Shown one piece after another: positions 43,337-51,858 of a DNA stretch of 64,000 bases. The position numbers and the translations under genes are program-made. The stretch lies in assembly GCF_002209485.1 (NCBI RefSeq), contig NZ_NJIX01000006.1:124001-188000 (forward strand), written 5' to 3'. The notes under the pieces are model-generated. The model did no database searches, was not told where the DNA came from, and was given only the letters and a program-made list of their open reading frames with translations. Positions within the stretch are counted from its first letter, which is position 1, and every line of letters begins with the position of its first letter. The stretch is from Achromobacter sp. HZ34 (lineage in GTDB: Bacteria; Pseudomonadota; Gammaproteobacteria; Burkholderiales; Burkholderiaceae_B).

Positions 43337-44226
43337 AACTGCTGTCCTTCGAATACCAAGGCCGCGCCAGCTACGGCCTGCTGCGCGGTGACGATGAGAT
43401 CGTCGACCTGGGCGCGCTGGGCCATGCCAGCCTGCGCGAGGCCATCGCGGCCGGGGCGCTGCCCGACCTGGCGCGGCGCGCGGCGGCCTTGGCCGCTTCA
43501 TCCGCCGCCGCCGGCACCCCGCTGCGCCTGGCGGACGTGCAGCTGCTGCCACCCATTCCCGCGCCGGAGAAAATCATCTGCGTCGGCGTCAACTACGGCA
43601 ATCGCAACGAAGAGTACAAGGACGGCAGCGCGCCGCCGGCGTATCCGAGCGTGTTTCCCCGCTTCCCGGGTTCGTTCGTGGGACATGGCCAGGCCTTGCT
43701 GCGGCCACGCGTGTCGCGGCAATTGGACTACGAGGGAGAAATCGCCCTCGTCATTGGCAAGCGGGGCCGCCATATCCCGGCCGCTGACGCCTGGTCCCAC
43801 GTGGCCGGCCTGACCTGCTGCAACGAGGGGACGGTGCGCGACTGGGTGCGCCATGGCAAGTTCAATGTGACACAGGGCAAGAATTTCGACGCCAGCGGCT
43901 CGATGGGACCGTGGATGGTGACGGCGGACGAGTTCGATCCCGCCGCGCCGTTGACCGTGACCACCCGCGTGAACGGCGAGCAACGCCAGCATGACACCAC
44001 GGCGAACCTGATGTTCCCCTTCGCCGAGTTGATCCGCTATATCTCTCTGTGGACCGCGCTGGAGCCGGGCGACGTCATTTCCACCGGCACGCCGGTCGGG
44101 GCGGGCGTGCGTTTCGATCCGCCGCGCTATCTCAAACCGGGCGACGTCGTCGAAGTGGAGGTGCCTGGCATCGGCACGCTTTCGAACACCGTTGCCGACG
44201 AACCGGGAGCTGCTCATGCTCAATGA
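43333..44226 (+). CDS. Fumarylacetoacetate hydrolase family protein
   Basis: 297 residues. N-terminal YxCFxx-like leader, then the metal-binding C-terminal domain: NYGNRNEEYK, DYEGEIALVIGKRGRHI with the Glu ligands, TCCNEGTVRDW, GKNFDASGSMGPW and ISTGTPVGAGV. The family includes FAH, HpaG decarboxylase/isomerase and acylpyruvases. With the adjacent HpaH-like hydratase, a C-C bond cleavage or decarboxylation of a 2-oxo-enoate is likely. Overlaps the hydratase gene by 11 bases. Confidence 0.92.
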   Translation: MKLLSFEYQGRASYGLLRGDDEIVDLGALGHASLREAIAAGALPDLARRAAALAASSAAAGTPLRLADVQLLPPIPAPEKIICVGVNYGNRNEEYKDGSAPPAYPSVFPRFPGSFVGHGQALLRPRVSRQLDYEGEIALVIGKRGRHIPAADAWSHVAGLTCCNEGTVRDWVRHGKFNVTQGKNFDASGSMGPWMVTADEFDPAAPLTVTTRVNGEQRQHDTTANLMFPFAELIRYISLWTALEPGDVISTGTPVGAGVRFDPPRYLKPGDVVEVEVPGIGTLSNTVADEPGAAHAQ

Positions 44227-44998
44227 CGAGGACCGTGCACGCGCCGCCGAACTGCTGTTGGAGGCCGAGCGCACCGGTGTGCCCACGCAGCAGCTGGCCC
44301 AGGCCTTTCCGGGGATGGAGATCGCCGACTCCTACGCCATCCAGCAGCGCATCATCGACCGCAAGATCGCCGATGGTGCGCGCCTGCGCGGCCACAAGAT
44401 CGGCCTGACGTCCAAGGCCATGCAGAGCACCGTAGGCATAGACGAGCCCGACTACGGCCATCTGCTGGATACGATGTTCTTCCAGGATGGCCAGACGATT
44501 TCCACGGAGAAGCTCATCGTGCCCCGTGTCGAAGTCGAGTTGGCTTTCGTGCTGGGCAAGCCGCTGCGTGGCCCGGCTGTTTCCCTGTTCGACGTCCTGG
44601 ACGCCACGGACTATGTCGTGCCCGCGCTGGAAATCATCGATGGCCGCAGCCGCTATCCCCGCACCATCGTCGACAACATCGCCGACAACGCGGCCTGCGC
44701 CGGCATCGTCCTGGGCGGCAGGCCGGTACGGCCCATGGACATCGACCTGCGCTGGGTGGGTGCCATCCTGCTGAAGAACGGCGTCATCGAGGAATCCGGC
44801 GTGTCAGCCGCCGTGCTGGGGCATCCGGGCCTGGGTATCGCCTGGCTGGCCAACAAGCTGGCCCTGCATGACGCCGGGCTGGAAGCCGGCCACATCGTCC
44901 TGGCCGGCTCCTTCACACGAACCGTCGCCGTAGGACCGGGCGACACCCTGCATGCCGACTACGGCAAGCTGGGCGGTATCTCCGTTCATTTCTCCTGA
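44216..44998 (+). CDS. 2-oxo-hepta-3-ene-1,7-dioate/2-keto-4-pentenoate hydratase family
   Basis: 260 residues from the ATG at 44216. Hydratase hallmarks: GHKIGLTSKAMQ, VPRVEVELAFVLGKPL with the metal-ligand Glu residues, and VPALEIIDGR. Length and the KIGLTSKAMQ segment are closest to HpaH of homoprotocatechuate breakdown. It adds water to a 2-hydroxy-dienoate. Last gene of the Bug-led operon, convergent with the D-amino-acid dehydrogenase gene. Confidence 0.92.
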   Translation: MLNDEDRARAAELLLEAERTGVPTQQLAQAFPGMEIADSYAIQQRIIDRKIADGARLRGHKIGLTSKAMQSTVGIDEPDYGHLLDTMFFQDGQTISTEKLIVPRVEVELAFVLGKPLRGPAVSLFDVLDATDYVVPALEIIDGRSRYPRTIVDNIADNAACAGIVLGGRPVRPMDIDLRWVGAILLKNGVIEESGVSAAVLGHPGLGIAWLANKLALHDAGLEAGHIVLAGSFTRTVAVGPGDTLHADYGKLGGISVHFS

Positions 44999-45027
44999 GG
45001 CGGCAGGCGATCGGTCGGCGCGGCGGA

Positions 45028-46251
45028 TCAGAACCGCGCGATGGTGAATGGCGCCAGGTCTACGCTCGGGCGCTCATTCACCAGTAGCTGCGCGATCAGC
45101 GCCGCCGTGGTGGCGGACTGGGTCAGGCCGAGATGGCCGTGGCCGAATGCATACAGGACGTCCGGATGCCGCGGTGACAGGCCCAGGACGGGCAGGGAGT
45201 CGGGCGTGGTGGGCCGATTACCCATCCACTGCCTGGCGTCGGCATCCTGCAGGTCCGGCAGATAACGGCGCGCCAATTGCAGCAGGGCATCGCTGCGTTT
45301 GAAGTTGGGCGCCGCTTCGAGTCCGGCGAATTCGGCGGCGCCGCCGATGCGCAGGCCTATCGCCAAGGGCGTGGCGACGAACATCCGTTCCGCGAAGATG
45401 ACTTCACGATTCAGGCGTCCGACGCTGCGCGGAAGCGTGGTGTTGTAGCCGCGCTCGCTTTCGACCAGGGCGCGGTCGCCCACGGTGCCTGCCAGCCGGG
45501 CCGACCATGCGCCGGCGGCGACCAGGAGCTTGTCGCCTGTCACCTGCCTGCCGTCGCTGGTGCACACCGCGTTCCCCTCGATGCGCGCGGCTTCGCCACG
45601 CACGAATTCCACGCCACGCTCGCGCAGTTTTTGCCGCAGCACGTCGACGATGCGCTTGGGATCGTCGATGTGGGCCCAGTCTTCCAGCATGACGGCGTGC
45701 CTGAAGACCGGTGCCAGGCCGGGTTCCAGTTCCCGCAGTTCCGCCAGATCGACGGGTCGCCAGCGCACGCCGCGCTCCCGCTTGAACTGCCACGAGGCCC
45801 GCTCGTCGGCGTAGGCCGCGTCGGTCTCATAGACGGTCAGGGCGCCACGCTTGTGCAGATCCCCGGACAGGTCCAGGTCGCCAAGCATCGCTTCGAAGTC
45901 CGCCAGGCACAGGCGGTTCAAGGACGCCAGGGCGTCACCGATGCGCGCGTAATTGCCCGGGTCGCCGACTTTGCGCAGCGCCAGGTACCAGGGCAGAAGA
46001 CGTGGCGCGTGACCGGGCCGGATCGCCAGCGGCCCCAGCGGATCCAGCAGCCAGCGCAGCGGCTTCAGTCCCATGCCGGCCAGGCTAAGCGGCACGCATT
46101 CGGAGACGGCGATGCCGCCGGCATTGCCATGGGAGGCCCGGTCTCCTTCGAAGTCCGGATCCACCACGGTGACGGTGAAGCCGCGCTTCCGGGCCGCCCA
46201 CGCGCAAGAGAGGCCGATGATGCCAGCCCCCACCACGACGAGATGACGCAT
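45028..46251 (-). CDS. D-amino-acid (D-hydroxyproline) dehydrogenase, DadA-like
   Basis: 407 residues. FAD-binding Rossmann start LVVVGAGIIGLSCAWAARKRG, GNAGGIAVSE after the first sheet, and the C-terminal MGNRPTTPDSLPVLG with the FGHGHLGLTQ loop, all typical of DadA-like flavoproteins. Next to 4-hydroxyproline epimerase and a DapA-like deaminase, the likely substrate is cis-4-hydroxy-D-proline, oxidised at the inner membrane. The gene is separated from the epimerase by 107 bases containing four tandem 8-bp repeats. Confidence 0.88.
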   Translation of the reverse strand: MRHLVVVGAGIIGLSCAWAARKRGFTVTVVDPDFEGDRASHGNAGGIAVSECVPLSLAGMGLKPLRWLLDPLGPLAIRPGHAPRLLPWYLALRKVGDPGNYARIGDALASLNRLCLADFEAMLGDLDLSGDLHKRGALTVYETDAAYADERASWQFKRERGVRWRPVDLAELRELEPGLAPVFRHAVMLEDWAHIDDPKRIVDVLRQKLRERGVEFVRGEAARIEGNAVCTSDGRQVTGDKLLVAAGAWSARLAGTVGDRALVESERGYNTTLPRSVGRLNREVIFAERMFVATPLAIGLRIGGAAEFAGLEAAPNFKRSDALLQLARRYLPDLQDADARQWMGNRPTTPDSLPVLGLSPRHPDVLYAFGHGHLGLTQSATTAALIAQLLVNERPSVDLAPFTIARF

Positions 46252-46310
46252 TTCAATCCTTCAAGTTCTATGACGCTCGTCCGGCCTGCAATGCTGTGGG
46301 CCTGGACGTT

Positions 46311-46342
46311 TCCAAGGATCCAACGGTCCAACGGTCCAAGGG
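46311..46342. repeat. Four tandem 8-bp units, TCCAA(G/C)G(A/G)
   Basis: TCCAAGGA, TCCAACGG, TCCAACGG and TCCAAGGG run without gaps in the leader between the epimerase stop and the D-amino-acid dehydrogenase start. Unit changes would alter leader length by eight bases without touching coding sequence. Confidence 0.8.
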
Positions 46343-46358
46343 TACCGGGAGCGCTCGG

Positions 46359-47357
46359 TCACTTCACCAGGAAGCCCTTGTACAGCGGATCGCGGTCATT
46401 GACGAAGATCGTGTTGTGGCCGGTGATGCGGGCCCAGCCTTCGACGCTGGGACGGATGCCGTCATGGTCGCCCACCTTGACAGGTTCCACCGCAACGCCG
46501 TTGAACGACGTGCCGATGATGCTCTCGTGGACAAACTTCTCGCCGATCGCCAGCTGGCCCTTGGCGACCAGCTGCGCCATCCGCGCGGACGTGCCCGTGC
46601 CGCAGGGCGAGCGGTCTATCGCCTTGTCGCCGTAGAACACGGCATTGCGCGCGCTGGCGCCTTTCATATGCGGCTTGCCGGTCCACATGACGTGGGACAG
46701 GCCGTTGATCGCGGGCGTCTCGGGATGCACGAAGGTGTACTTCTCGTTGGCCTTGCGGCGCAGGATGGGGCTCAGGCGCTGGATGTCCGAGGGCGCCAGG
46801 CTGTCCAGGTCGGCGAAATTGGGCTGGGCTTCGACGATGGCGTAGAAGTTGCCGCCATAAGCGACATCGAAGCGGATCTCCCCCAAGCCATCGACGTCGA
46901 CCACCAGGTCGCGCGAGTGCAGAAATGACGGCACGATGGTCAGCCGCACGGATTCGACGTACTCGCCAGCCATGGTGTAGTGGGCCAGGACCAGACCGGC
47001 CGGTGTATCCAGGCGCAGCACGCCGGGCTCGCGCGGCTGGACCAGGCCATTCTCGATTAGAAAGGTGACGGTGCCGATGGTGCCGTGGCCACACATGGCC
47101 AGGCAGCCGCTGACTTCGATGAAGAGTATCGCCACATCGCAGTCCGGCCGCGTCGGGGGGTAGACGATCGTGCCGGACATGACGTCATGTCCGCGGGGCT
47201 CGAACATCAGGGCAGTCCGGATCCAGTCGTAGTCGCGTTCGAAATGTGCGCGCCGCTCGATCATCGAGTTCCCTTGCAAGGCAGGGGCGCCGCCCGTGAC
47301 CAGCCGGACGGGGTTGCCGCAGGTATGCCCGTCGATACAAAAAAAGGTGTGATTCAT
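46359..47357 (-). CDS. lhpA: 4-hydroxyproline 2-epimerase (proline racemase family)
   Basis: 332 residues from the ATG at 47357, whose ATGA overlaps the upstream amidohydrolase stop. Proline racemase fold with both catalytic cysteines: MCGHGTIG near residue 83 and SPCGTGTSARMA near 245. Two Cys mark racemases/epimerases, while dehydratases have Thr at the second place. It converts trans-4-hydroxy-L-proline to cis-4-hydroxy-D-proline, the first step of the pathway that continues with the neighbouring dehydrogenase and deaminase. Confidence 0.9.
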   Translation of the reverse strand: MNHTFFCIDGHTCGNPVRLVTGGAPALQGNSMIERRAHFERDYDWIRTALMFEPRGHDVMSGTIVYPPTRPDCDVAILFIEVSGCLAMCGHGTIGTVTFLIENGLVQPREPGVLRLDTPAGLVLAHYTMAGEYVESVRLTIVPSFLHSRDLVVDVDGLGEIRFDVAYGGNFYAIVEAQPNFADLDSLAPSDIQRLSPILRRKANEKYTFVHPETPAINGLSHVMWTGKPHMKGASARNAVFYGDKAIDRSPCGTGTSARMAQLVAKGQLAIGEKFVHESIIGTSFNGVAVEPVKVGDHDGIRPSVEGWARITGHNTIFVNDRDPLYKGFLVK

Positions 47358-48613
47358 TGCATGAGTCCTGACGGTTGGCGTATCCACGTCCCGGCTTTCA
47401 TCACGCCGACGATCTTCTCGCCCTGGTTCCTGACGAGTACCGAGATGTCCTTCACCGGGTCACCGTCGACCACCAGCAGGTCGGCGCAGGCGCCCACGGC
47501 AATCACGCCCAGCTTCCCTTTGCGGTCCAGGATCTCCGCGCCGATCGCAGTGGCCTGGCAGATCACCTCGAAGTTGCCCAGCACCTTGGCCCGGATCTCC
47601 AGTTCCTCGGTCTGGTACTGCTGCATATCGCCCAGCAGATCGCTGCCGATACCCATCTTCACGCCATGGCGCTGCATGATCTTCAGGGCTTCGATGCCCT
47701 GCAGGCGCACGTTTTCGTTTTTCGCAAGGGTATCGTCCGACAAACCTTGCTGCTTGCCCACGCGGCTCATGGCGTCATAGGTGACCAGCGTAGGGACGGC
47801 ATAGGTACCGTGTTGCGCCATGACGGCAGCAGCCTCGTCGTCGATCAGGTTGCCGTGTTCGATGGTCTTCACGCCCAGCTTGGCGACCCGGCTGATCGCG
47901 GCCGGCGTGTAGGCATGGGCCATGACATAGGTCTGGTGGGACTGCGCTTCCTCCACCACGGCCTTGATCTCATCGACGGAGAACTGCAGATTGCCGATGG
48001 GATCCGTCGGCGACGCAACCCCGCCGGACGCCATGATCTTGATCTGGTTGGCGCCCGACCGCATTTCCTCGCGCACCGCCTTGCGGATCGCATCGACGCC
48101 ATCGACGATACGCCCGATGGCGCCGGCATTGCGGTTGCAACCGCATGGGTCCGGGTCCGAACCGTCGTAGCGGTCGCGGAAATCGGCATGGCCGCCGGTT
48201 TGCGAAAGGGCCTTGCCGCTGATGAACAGGCGCGGGCCGTCTATGGTGCCGTCCTCGATGGCGCGTGTGAGGGCGTAGTCGGCGCCGCCGGCATCGCGCA
48301 CCGACGTGAAGCCCCGTTCTATCATGCCCTGGAGTATCGGCACGGCCCGCAGGATGGCCAGGGTATTGGGCAGGCGGCCGTTGAGGCCCAGGTTGGCCAC
48401 GGAGGCGATCACATGCACGTGGCAGTCGATCATGCCCGGCATGACGGTCTTGCCGGCGACGTCGATGACGACCGCGTCCTTGTTGGCCAGGTCGCCGGCG
48501 GCGATTTCCTGGATCTTGTCGTCGGCCACCAGGATGGAATAAAGCGTCTGGTCGTCGGGATGATGGATATCGAGGACCTTGCAGTTTTTCAGGATGATCA
48601 TCTGGGTTTTCAT
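47354..48613 (-). CDS. Metal-dependent amidohydrolase (prolidase/imidazolonepropionase-like)
   Basis: 419 residues. Amidohydrolase barrel: TVMPGMIDCHVHVIA (HxH metal site), the carboxylated Lys region KIMASGGVASP, MAHAYTPAAI, IEHGNLID and MGIGSDLLGD. This set matches the Xaa-Pro dipeptidase-like branch. In a hydroxyproline operon it could free hydroxyproline from small peptides or open a cyclic intermediate; the former is favoured by its branch but not proven. No signal peptide, so it acts in the cytoplasm. Confidence 0.85.
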   Translation of the reverse strand: MKTQMIILKNCKVLDIHHPDDQTLYSILVADDKIQEIAAGDLANKDAVVIDVAGKTVMPGMIDCHVHVIASVANLGLNGRLPNTLAILRAVPILQGMIERGFTSVRDAGGADYALTRAIEDGTIDGPRLFISGKALSQTGGHADFRDRYDGSDPDPCGCNRNAGAIGRIVDGVDAIRKAVREEMRSGANQIKIMASGGVASPTDPIGNLQFSVDEIKAVVEEAQSHQTYVMAHAYTPAAISRVAKLGVKTIEHGNLIDDEAAAVMAQHGTYAVPTLVTYDAMSRVGKQQGLSDDTLAKNENVRLQGIEALKIMQRHGVKMGIGSDLLGDMQQYQTEELEIRAKVLGNFEVICQATAIGAEILDRKGKLGVIAVGACADLLVVDGDPVKDISVLVRNQGEKIVGVMKAGTWIRQPSGLMQ

Positions 48614-48660
48614 GGTTTGGACCTTTTTTTTCAGACGTTTTTTTCAGACCTTTTTTCAGA
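48614..48660. repeat. Triple GTCTGA plus A-run repeat between GAF and amidohydrolase genes
   Basis: On the minus strand the GAF gene ends ACGGTCTGA; GTCTGA followed by six to eight A occurs three times in a row up to the amidohydrolase leader. The gene's stop codon with a following A run has been duplicated. The short spacer also has to hold the ribosome site of the next gene. Confidence 0.7.
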
Positions 48661-49282
48661 CCGTTTCCAGCGTGACTCCTGGCGGCAATGCGCCGTCCAG
48701 GGTCGAGGCTGCTTCGGTCAAGGCGGCGGAGAGCAGTTGCGCGACCACGTTGGCGGCGGCCGGGTCCGCGCCGTCATAGTGGGCGGGACCATCGAGCAGG
48801 TTGAGCGACCCCACCACGGTGCCGCGATTGCGCACGGGGACATTCAATACGCTGCCCAGCCCATGGCTGGTCAGCAAGGCATGATCGGAAAAGACCGAGG
48901 CCAGATCGGCGGGCGTCGAGCCCAGGTAGCCCGTGCCCGTCAGCAGTACACGGTCCACCCAGGCGCTTTGCGTAACGCGCTTGACGCCACCCACGGGGTT
49001 GATGTCGGGCCGGCTGCTGTGGAGCCGCTGCAGCAGCCCGGCCTTCGTGTCGAAGGCGAGTATCGTGTACAGCCGATGACCGTACAGCTGCTGCAGCGCC
49101 AGGTCGCTGGCCTGCCACATCCGCGCATGGGATGTGGCGGCGCCGAGCGCTGCCGCCAGCTGCGCGAGTATCGTCAGCCTGGCTACGGCCAGCGAGTCGG
49201 CGGCTTGCTCATCGACGGCTTGCTTATCGTGATCCTGCAAGGCGATCTCCCGAAGCAGCGATTGCGCCGCCTGCGTGTGCAT
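48656..49282 (-). CDS. GAF-domain protein
   Basis: 208 residues, no membrane helix. The C-terminal two thirds are a GAF domain: helix (LAVARLTILAQLAAALG), LYTILAFDTKAGLLQRLHS, and SVLNVPVRNRGTVVGSLNLLDG. There is no output domain, so it is a stand-alone sensor or an enzyme-like GAF such as free Met-sulfoxide reductases; the catalytic Cys set of those is not visible. The start overlaps the transporter end by 59 bases, an unusual member of a hydroxyproline operon. Confidence 0.82.
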   Translation of the reverse strand: MHTQAAQSLLREIALQDHDKQAVDEQAADSLAVARLTILAQLAAALGAATSHARMWQASDLALQQLYGHRLYTILAFDTKAGLLQRLHSSRPDINPVGGVKRVTQSAWVDRVLLTGTGYLGSTPADLASVFSDHALLTSHGLGSVLNVPVRNRGTVVGSLNLLDGPAHYDGADPAAANVVAQLLSAALTEAASTLDGALPPGVTLETV

Positions 49283-50642
49283 TGGATGCCGCGATGTCTT
49301 CCAGTGTGCGGCCGGTGGTGTCGATGCCGAAGAAGAGGACCGCCAGGGCGCCCGTAAGCAGCACCAGCGTCGTCATGCCGAACACGCCCGCGAATCCCAG
49401 CGCGGGATAGATCACGCCGACGATGGTCGGCGACGCAATGGCGCCGAGACGGGCAAAGGACGAGGCGGCGCCCATGCCGGTGGCGCGCATATGCGTGGGG
49501 TAAAGCTCGGGGGTGTAGGCGTACTGGCCGGCATTCACGCCATTCATGCCGAAGGACAGGAAGATCGATGCGACCAGTATGCCGGTCGGGTCCTTGATGA
49601 ACACCAGCGCGATGGCCGCCGCGCAGGCGAAGGCCATGTACATCACGATGGTCGCCTTGCGGCCTATCTTGTCGTTGAAGTACGCGGCGGAGTAGTAGCC
49701 CGGGATCTGGGCCAGGTAGATGGCGATGGAATACGAGAAGCTCTTGGTGATCGTCAGCCCTTGCTGGACCAGCAGACCAGGGATCCAGGTGAAGAACGCG
49801 TAGGAGCAGAAGGTGATCGACAGCCAGAACGTCCACGTCATCGCGGTGATGCCGCGCCAGGGCGGCTGCCACAAGGCCAGCAGCTGCAGATGGAACGGCG
49901 TGGTCTTGGCGGCCTGGGCAACCGGCGGCGCCGCGTCAGGCTGCAATGCCGGTAGCGAGGTACCCAGGATGCGTTCCGCCTGCGCTTCCAGCTTGCTGAC
50001 GACGGCGTCGGCCTCGGCGTCGCGCCCCTGGCTTTCGAGCCAGCGCGGTGACTCGTCCAGCGCCTTGCGCCACCACAGCAGGACCAGTACCGGCGCGGCG
50101 GTGATGAACAGCGCCCAGCGCCAGCCATCGTCCGAAAGCGGTACGACGAAGTAGCCGAGCAGCGCCGCCGTGACGAAGCCGAACGAGAAGAATCCCGCCA
50201 GCGCGCCCGTGAAACGCCCGCGGTACCGGCTGGCGACGAACTCTGCCAGGAAGGGCGCGATGATGGCGCCTTCAGCGCCCATGCCTATGCCGCCCAGTAC
50301 GCGGAAGGCCAGGAAACAGTGCCAGTCATGGGTCAGCGCATTGGCAACCGACATGATGCAGAAAATGGACAGCGCCCACATCATGACGCCGCGGCGGCCG
50401 AAGCGGTCGCCCAGCAGGCCCGCGGCCAGGGCGCCGATCAGGAAGCCAACATACGTGCTGCTGGCCAGCACGCCCACCTGGATGCTGCTCAACTCCCACT
50501 GCGTGCGTAATACGGGCAGGACGAAGGCAATGATGCCGGCGTCCAATGCTTCGAATGCGAAGCCGAGCCCGCCCATGAGCAGAAGCATCAGGTGGACCCG
50601 GCAGAATGGAATGCGCTCAAGGCGCGCTGAGACCGTGGACAT
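49224..50642 (-). CDS. MFS transporter (aromatic acid/metabolite:H+ symporter type)
   Basis: 472 residues from the ATG at 50642 (AAGGGAA site); an in-frame start 18 codons upstream lacks one. Twelve predicted helices. MFS loop motifs GDRFGRRGVMMW (loop 2-3) and the repeat YFNDKIGRKATIVMY (loop 8-9). A large cytosolic loop after helix 6 (DESPRWLESQGR). Probably imports hydroxyproline or a related compound for the enzymes of this operon. Confidence 0.9.
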   Translation of the reverse strand: MSTVSARLERIPFCRVHLMLLLMGGLGFAFEALDAGIIAFVLPVLRTQWELSSIQVGVLASSTYVGFLIGALAAGLLGDRFGRRGVMMWALSIFCIMSVANALTHDWHCFLAFRVLGGIGMGAEGAIIAPFLAEFVASRYRGRFTGALAGFFSFGFVTAALLGYFVVPLSDDGWRWALFITAAPVLVLLWWRKALDESPRWLESQGRDAEADAVVSKLEAQAERILGTSLPALQPDAAPPVAQAAKTTPFHLQLLALWQPPWRGITAMTWTFWLSITFCSYAFFTWIPGLLVQQGLTITKSFSYSIAIYLAQIPGYYSAAYFNDKIGRKATIVMYMAFACAAAIALVFIKDPTGILVASIFLSFGMNGVNAGQYAYTPELYPTHMRATGMGAASSFARLGAIASPTIVGVIYPALGFAGVFGMTTLVLLTGALAVLFFGIDTTGRTLEDIAASNAHAGGAIAASGDRLAGSR

Positions 50643-50742
50643 GTTGGTATTTCCCTTGTTCTGGTGAAGTACGCGCGGTGGCACTGGCGTCGTCATGTCG
50701 TTTGCGTCCGGCCGAAGCGCGCATCGCTTCGGCCGGCCTGGG

Positions 50743-51645
50743 TCAGTAGCCGAGGGCCTTGAGGTCGGCCAGCGTCTTCTTGACGATGGCGATGGTCTTT
50801 TCGCGCTCCGCGCCTTCCAGGTCCAGGCGCGGCGGCTTGACGGTTTCGGACGACCCGCTGACCATGTTTTCCGCCAGCTTGATGTGCTGGACCAGCTTGA
50901 CCACCGTGTCCAGGTGGAACAGGGGCGTCAGCACCGCGTAGAGCTTGCGCGCCTTGGCGAAGTCACCGGCAACGGCCAGCTTGAGCAATTCGACCGACTC
51001 CTTCGGCAGGGCGTTGGCCATGCCCGACACCCATGCTTTCACGCCCAGGGCCGCGCTTTCCAGGATCAGGTCGTCAACGCCGCAGACGACATTGAGCCTG
51101 TCGCCGAAGCGCGAGATGAGGTCGGTGACACGCGTGGTGTCATAGGATTCCTCCTTGATGGCGGTGATGGTCGGCGCCTGCAGGAGTTCCGCCACGACGT
51201 CAGGCGTCAGGTCGACGCCGTAGCCGCGGGGATTGTTGTAAAGCAGGATTTCCAGCTTGGACGCGCTGGCGACGGCCTTGTAGAAGGCGATGGTTTCCCG
51301 GTTGTCCGATTTATAGGTCAGGGCGGGGAACACCATCAGCCCGTCTATCCCCAGCTTTTCCGCTTCCTTGGCGTAAGCCACGGCCTTTTCGGTGCTGGTC
51401 TCCGCCACGCCCGACACGATGGGCACACGGCCCTTGATGGTTTCCTTGGCCGTGCGCAGGACGGTCAGCTTTTCTTCGGGCGACAACTGCGCGTTCTCGC
51501 CGACCATGCCCATCATCACGACGCCGCCCACGCCATTGGCGATGAGGCGTTCCAGGCCGGCGCGGATGGCGTCCACGTCCAGCGAGAAATCGGCTTTGAG
51601 TTTGGTGGTGACCGCGGGGAAAACGCCTTGCCACTGGATAGTCAT
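50743..51645 (-). CDS. lhpC: DapA-like lyase, probable 1-pyrroline-4-hydroxy-2-carboxylate deaminase
   Basis: 300 residues. DHDPS/NAL aldolase fold: VTTKLKADFSLD, MGMVGENAQLSPEEKL in place of GTTGE, YNNPRGYG with the active-site Tyr, and the Schiff-base Lys in TAIKEESYD. With the 4-hydroxyproline epimerase and D-amino-acid dehydrogenase it completes the path to 2-oxoglutarate semialdehyde. First gene of the operon, divergent from a MocR regulator with twin operator-like palindromes between them. Confidence 0.87.
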   Translation of the reverse strand: MTIQWQGVFPAVTTKLKADFSLDVDAIRAGLERLIANGVGGVVMMGMVGENAQLSPEEKLTVLRTAKETIKGRVPIVSGVAETSTEKAVAYAKEAEKLGIDGLMVFPALTYKSDNRETIAFYKAVASASKLEILLYNNPRGYGVDLTPDVVAELLQAPTITAIKEESYDTTRVTDLISRFGDRLNVVCGVDDLILESAALGVKAWVSGMANALPKESVELLKLAVAGDFAKARKLYAVLTPLFHLDTVVKLVQHIKLAENMVSGSSETVKPPRLDLEGAEREKTIAIVKKTLADLKALGY

Positions 51646-51703
51646 GTCTGGCTTCCTTGAGAAATGAGGGAGAAGATGGCGGTTGAATCGCTGGTTACTT
51701 TAT

Positions 51704-51715
51704 ATTGGATCCAAT
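51704..51715. promoter_or_regulatory. Operator-like palindrome, ATTGGATCCAAT (copy 1)
   Basis: Perfect 12-bp palindrome in an AT-rich stretch, 59 bases before the DapA-like start (minus strand). The core TTGGATCCAA is the type bound by GntR-family winged helices. Related copy 2 at 51783. Confidence 0.65.
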
Positions 51716-51782
51716 TTATACCGCCGAAAAAAGCGTCAGCGAGCTGTCTGGAAAGGAGGACACGATGCTGACGACGGGATCC

Positions 51783-51795
51783 TGGATCCAATATA
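51783..51795. promoter_or_regulatory. Operator-like site TGGATCCAATATA (copy 2)
   Basis: Same 13 bases as the minus-strand reading of copy 1 (51701-51713), so the two sites face each other, centred about 78 bases apart. A third GGATCC lies directly before it (51777). Confidence 0.6.
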
Positions 51796-51858
51796 TGCCA
51801 AGACGAAAACGCAAGGGGGCTTGATTTCCAGGGGTTTTCCCTAGATAAAGGGAGCTCT

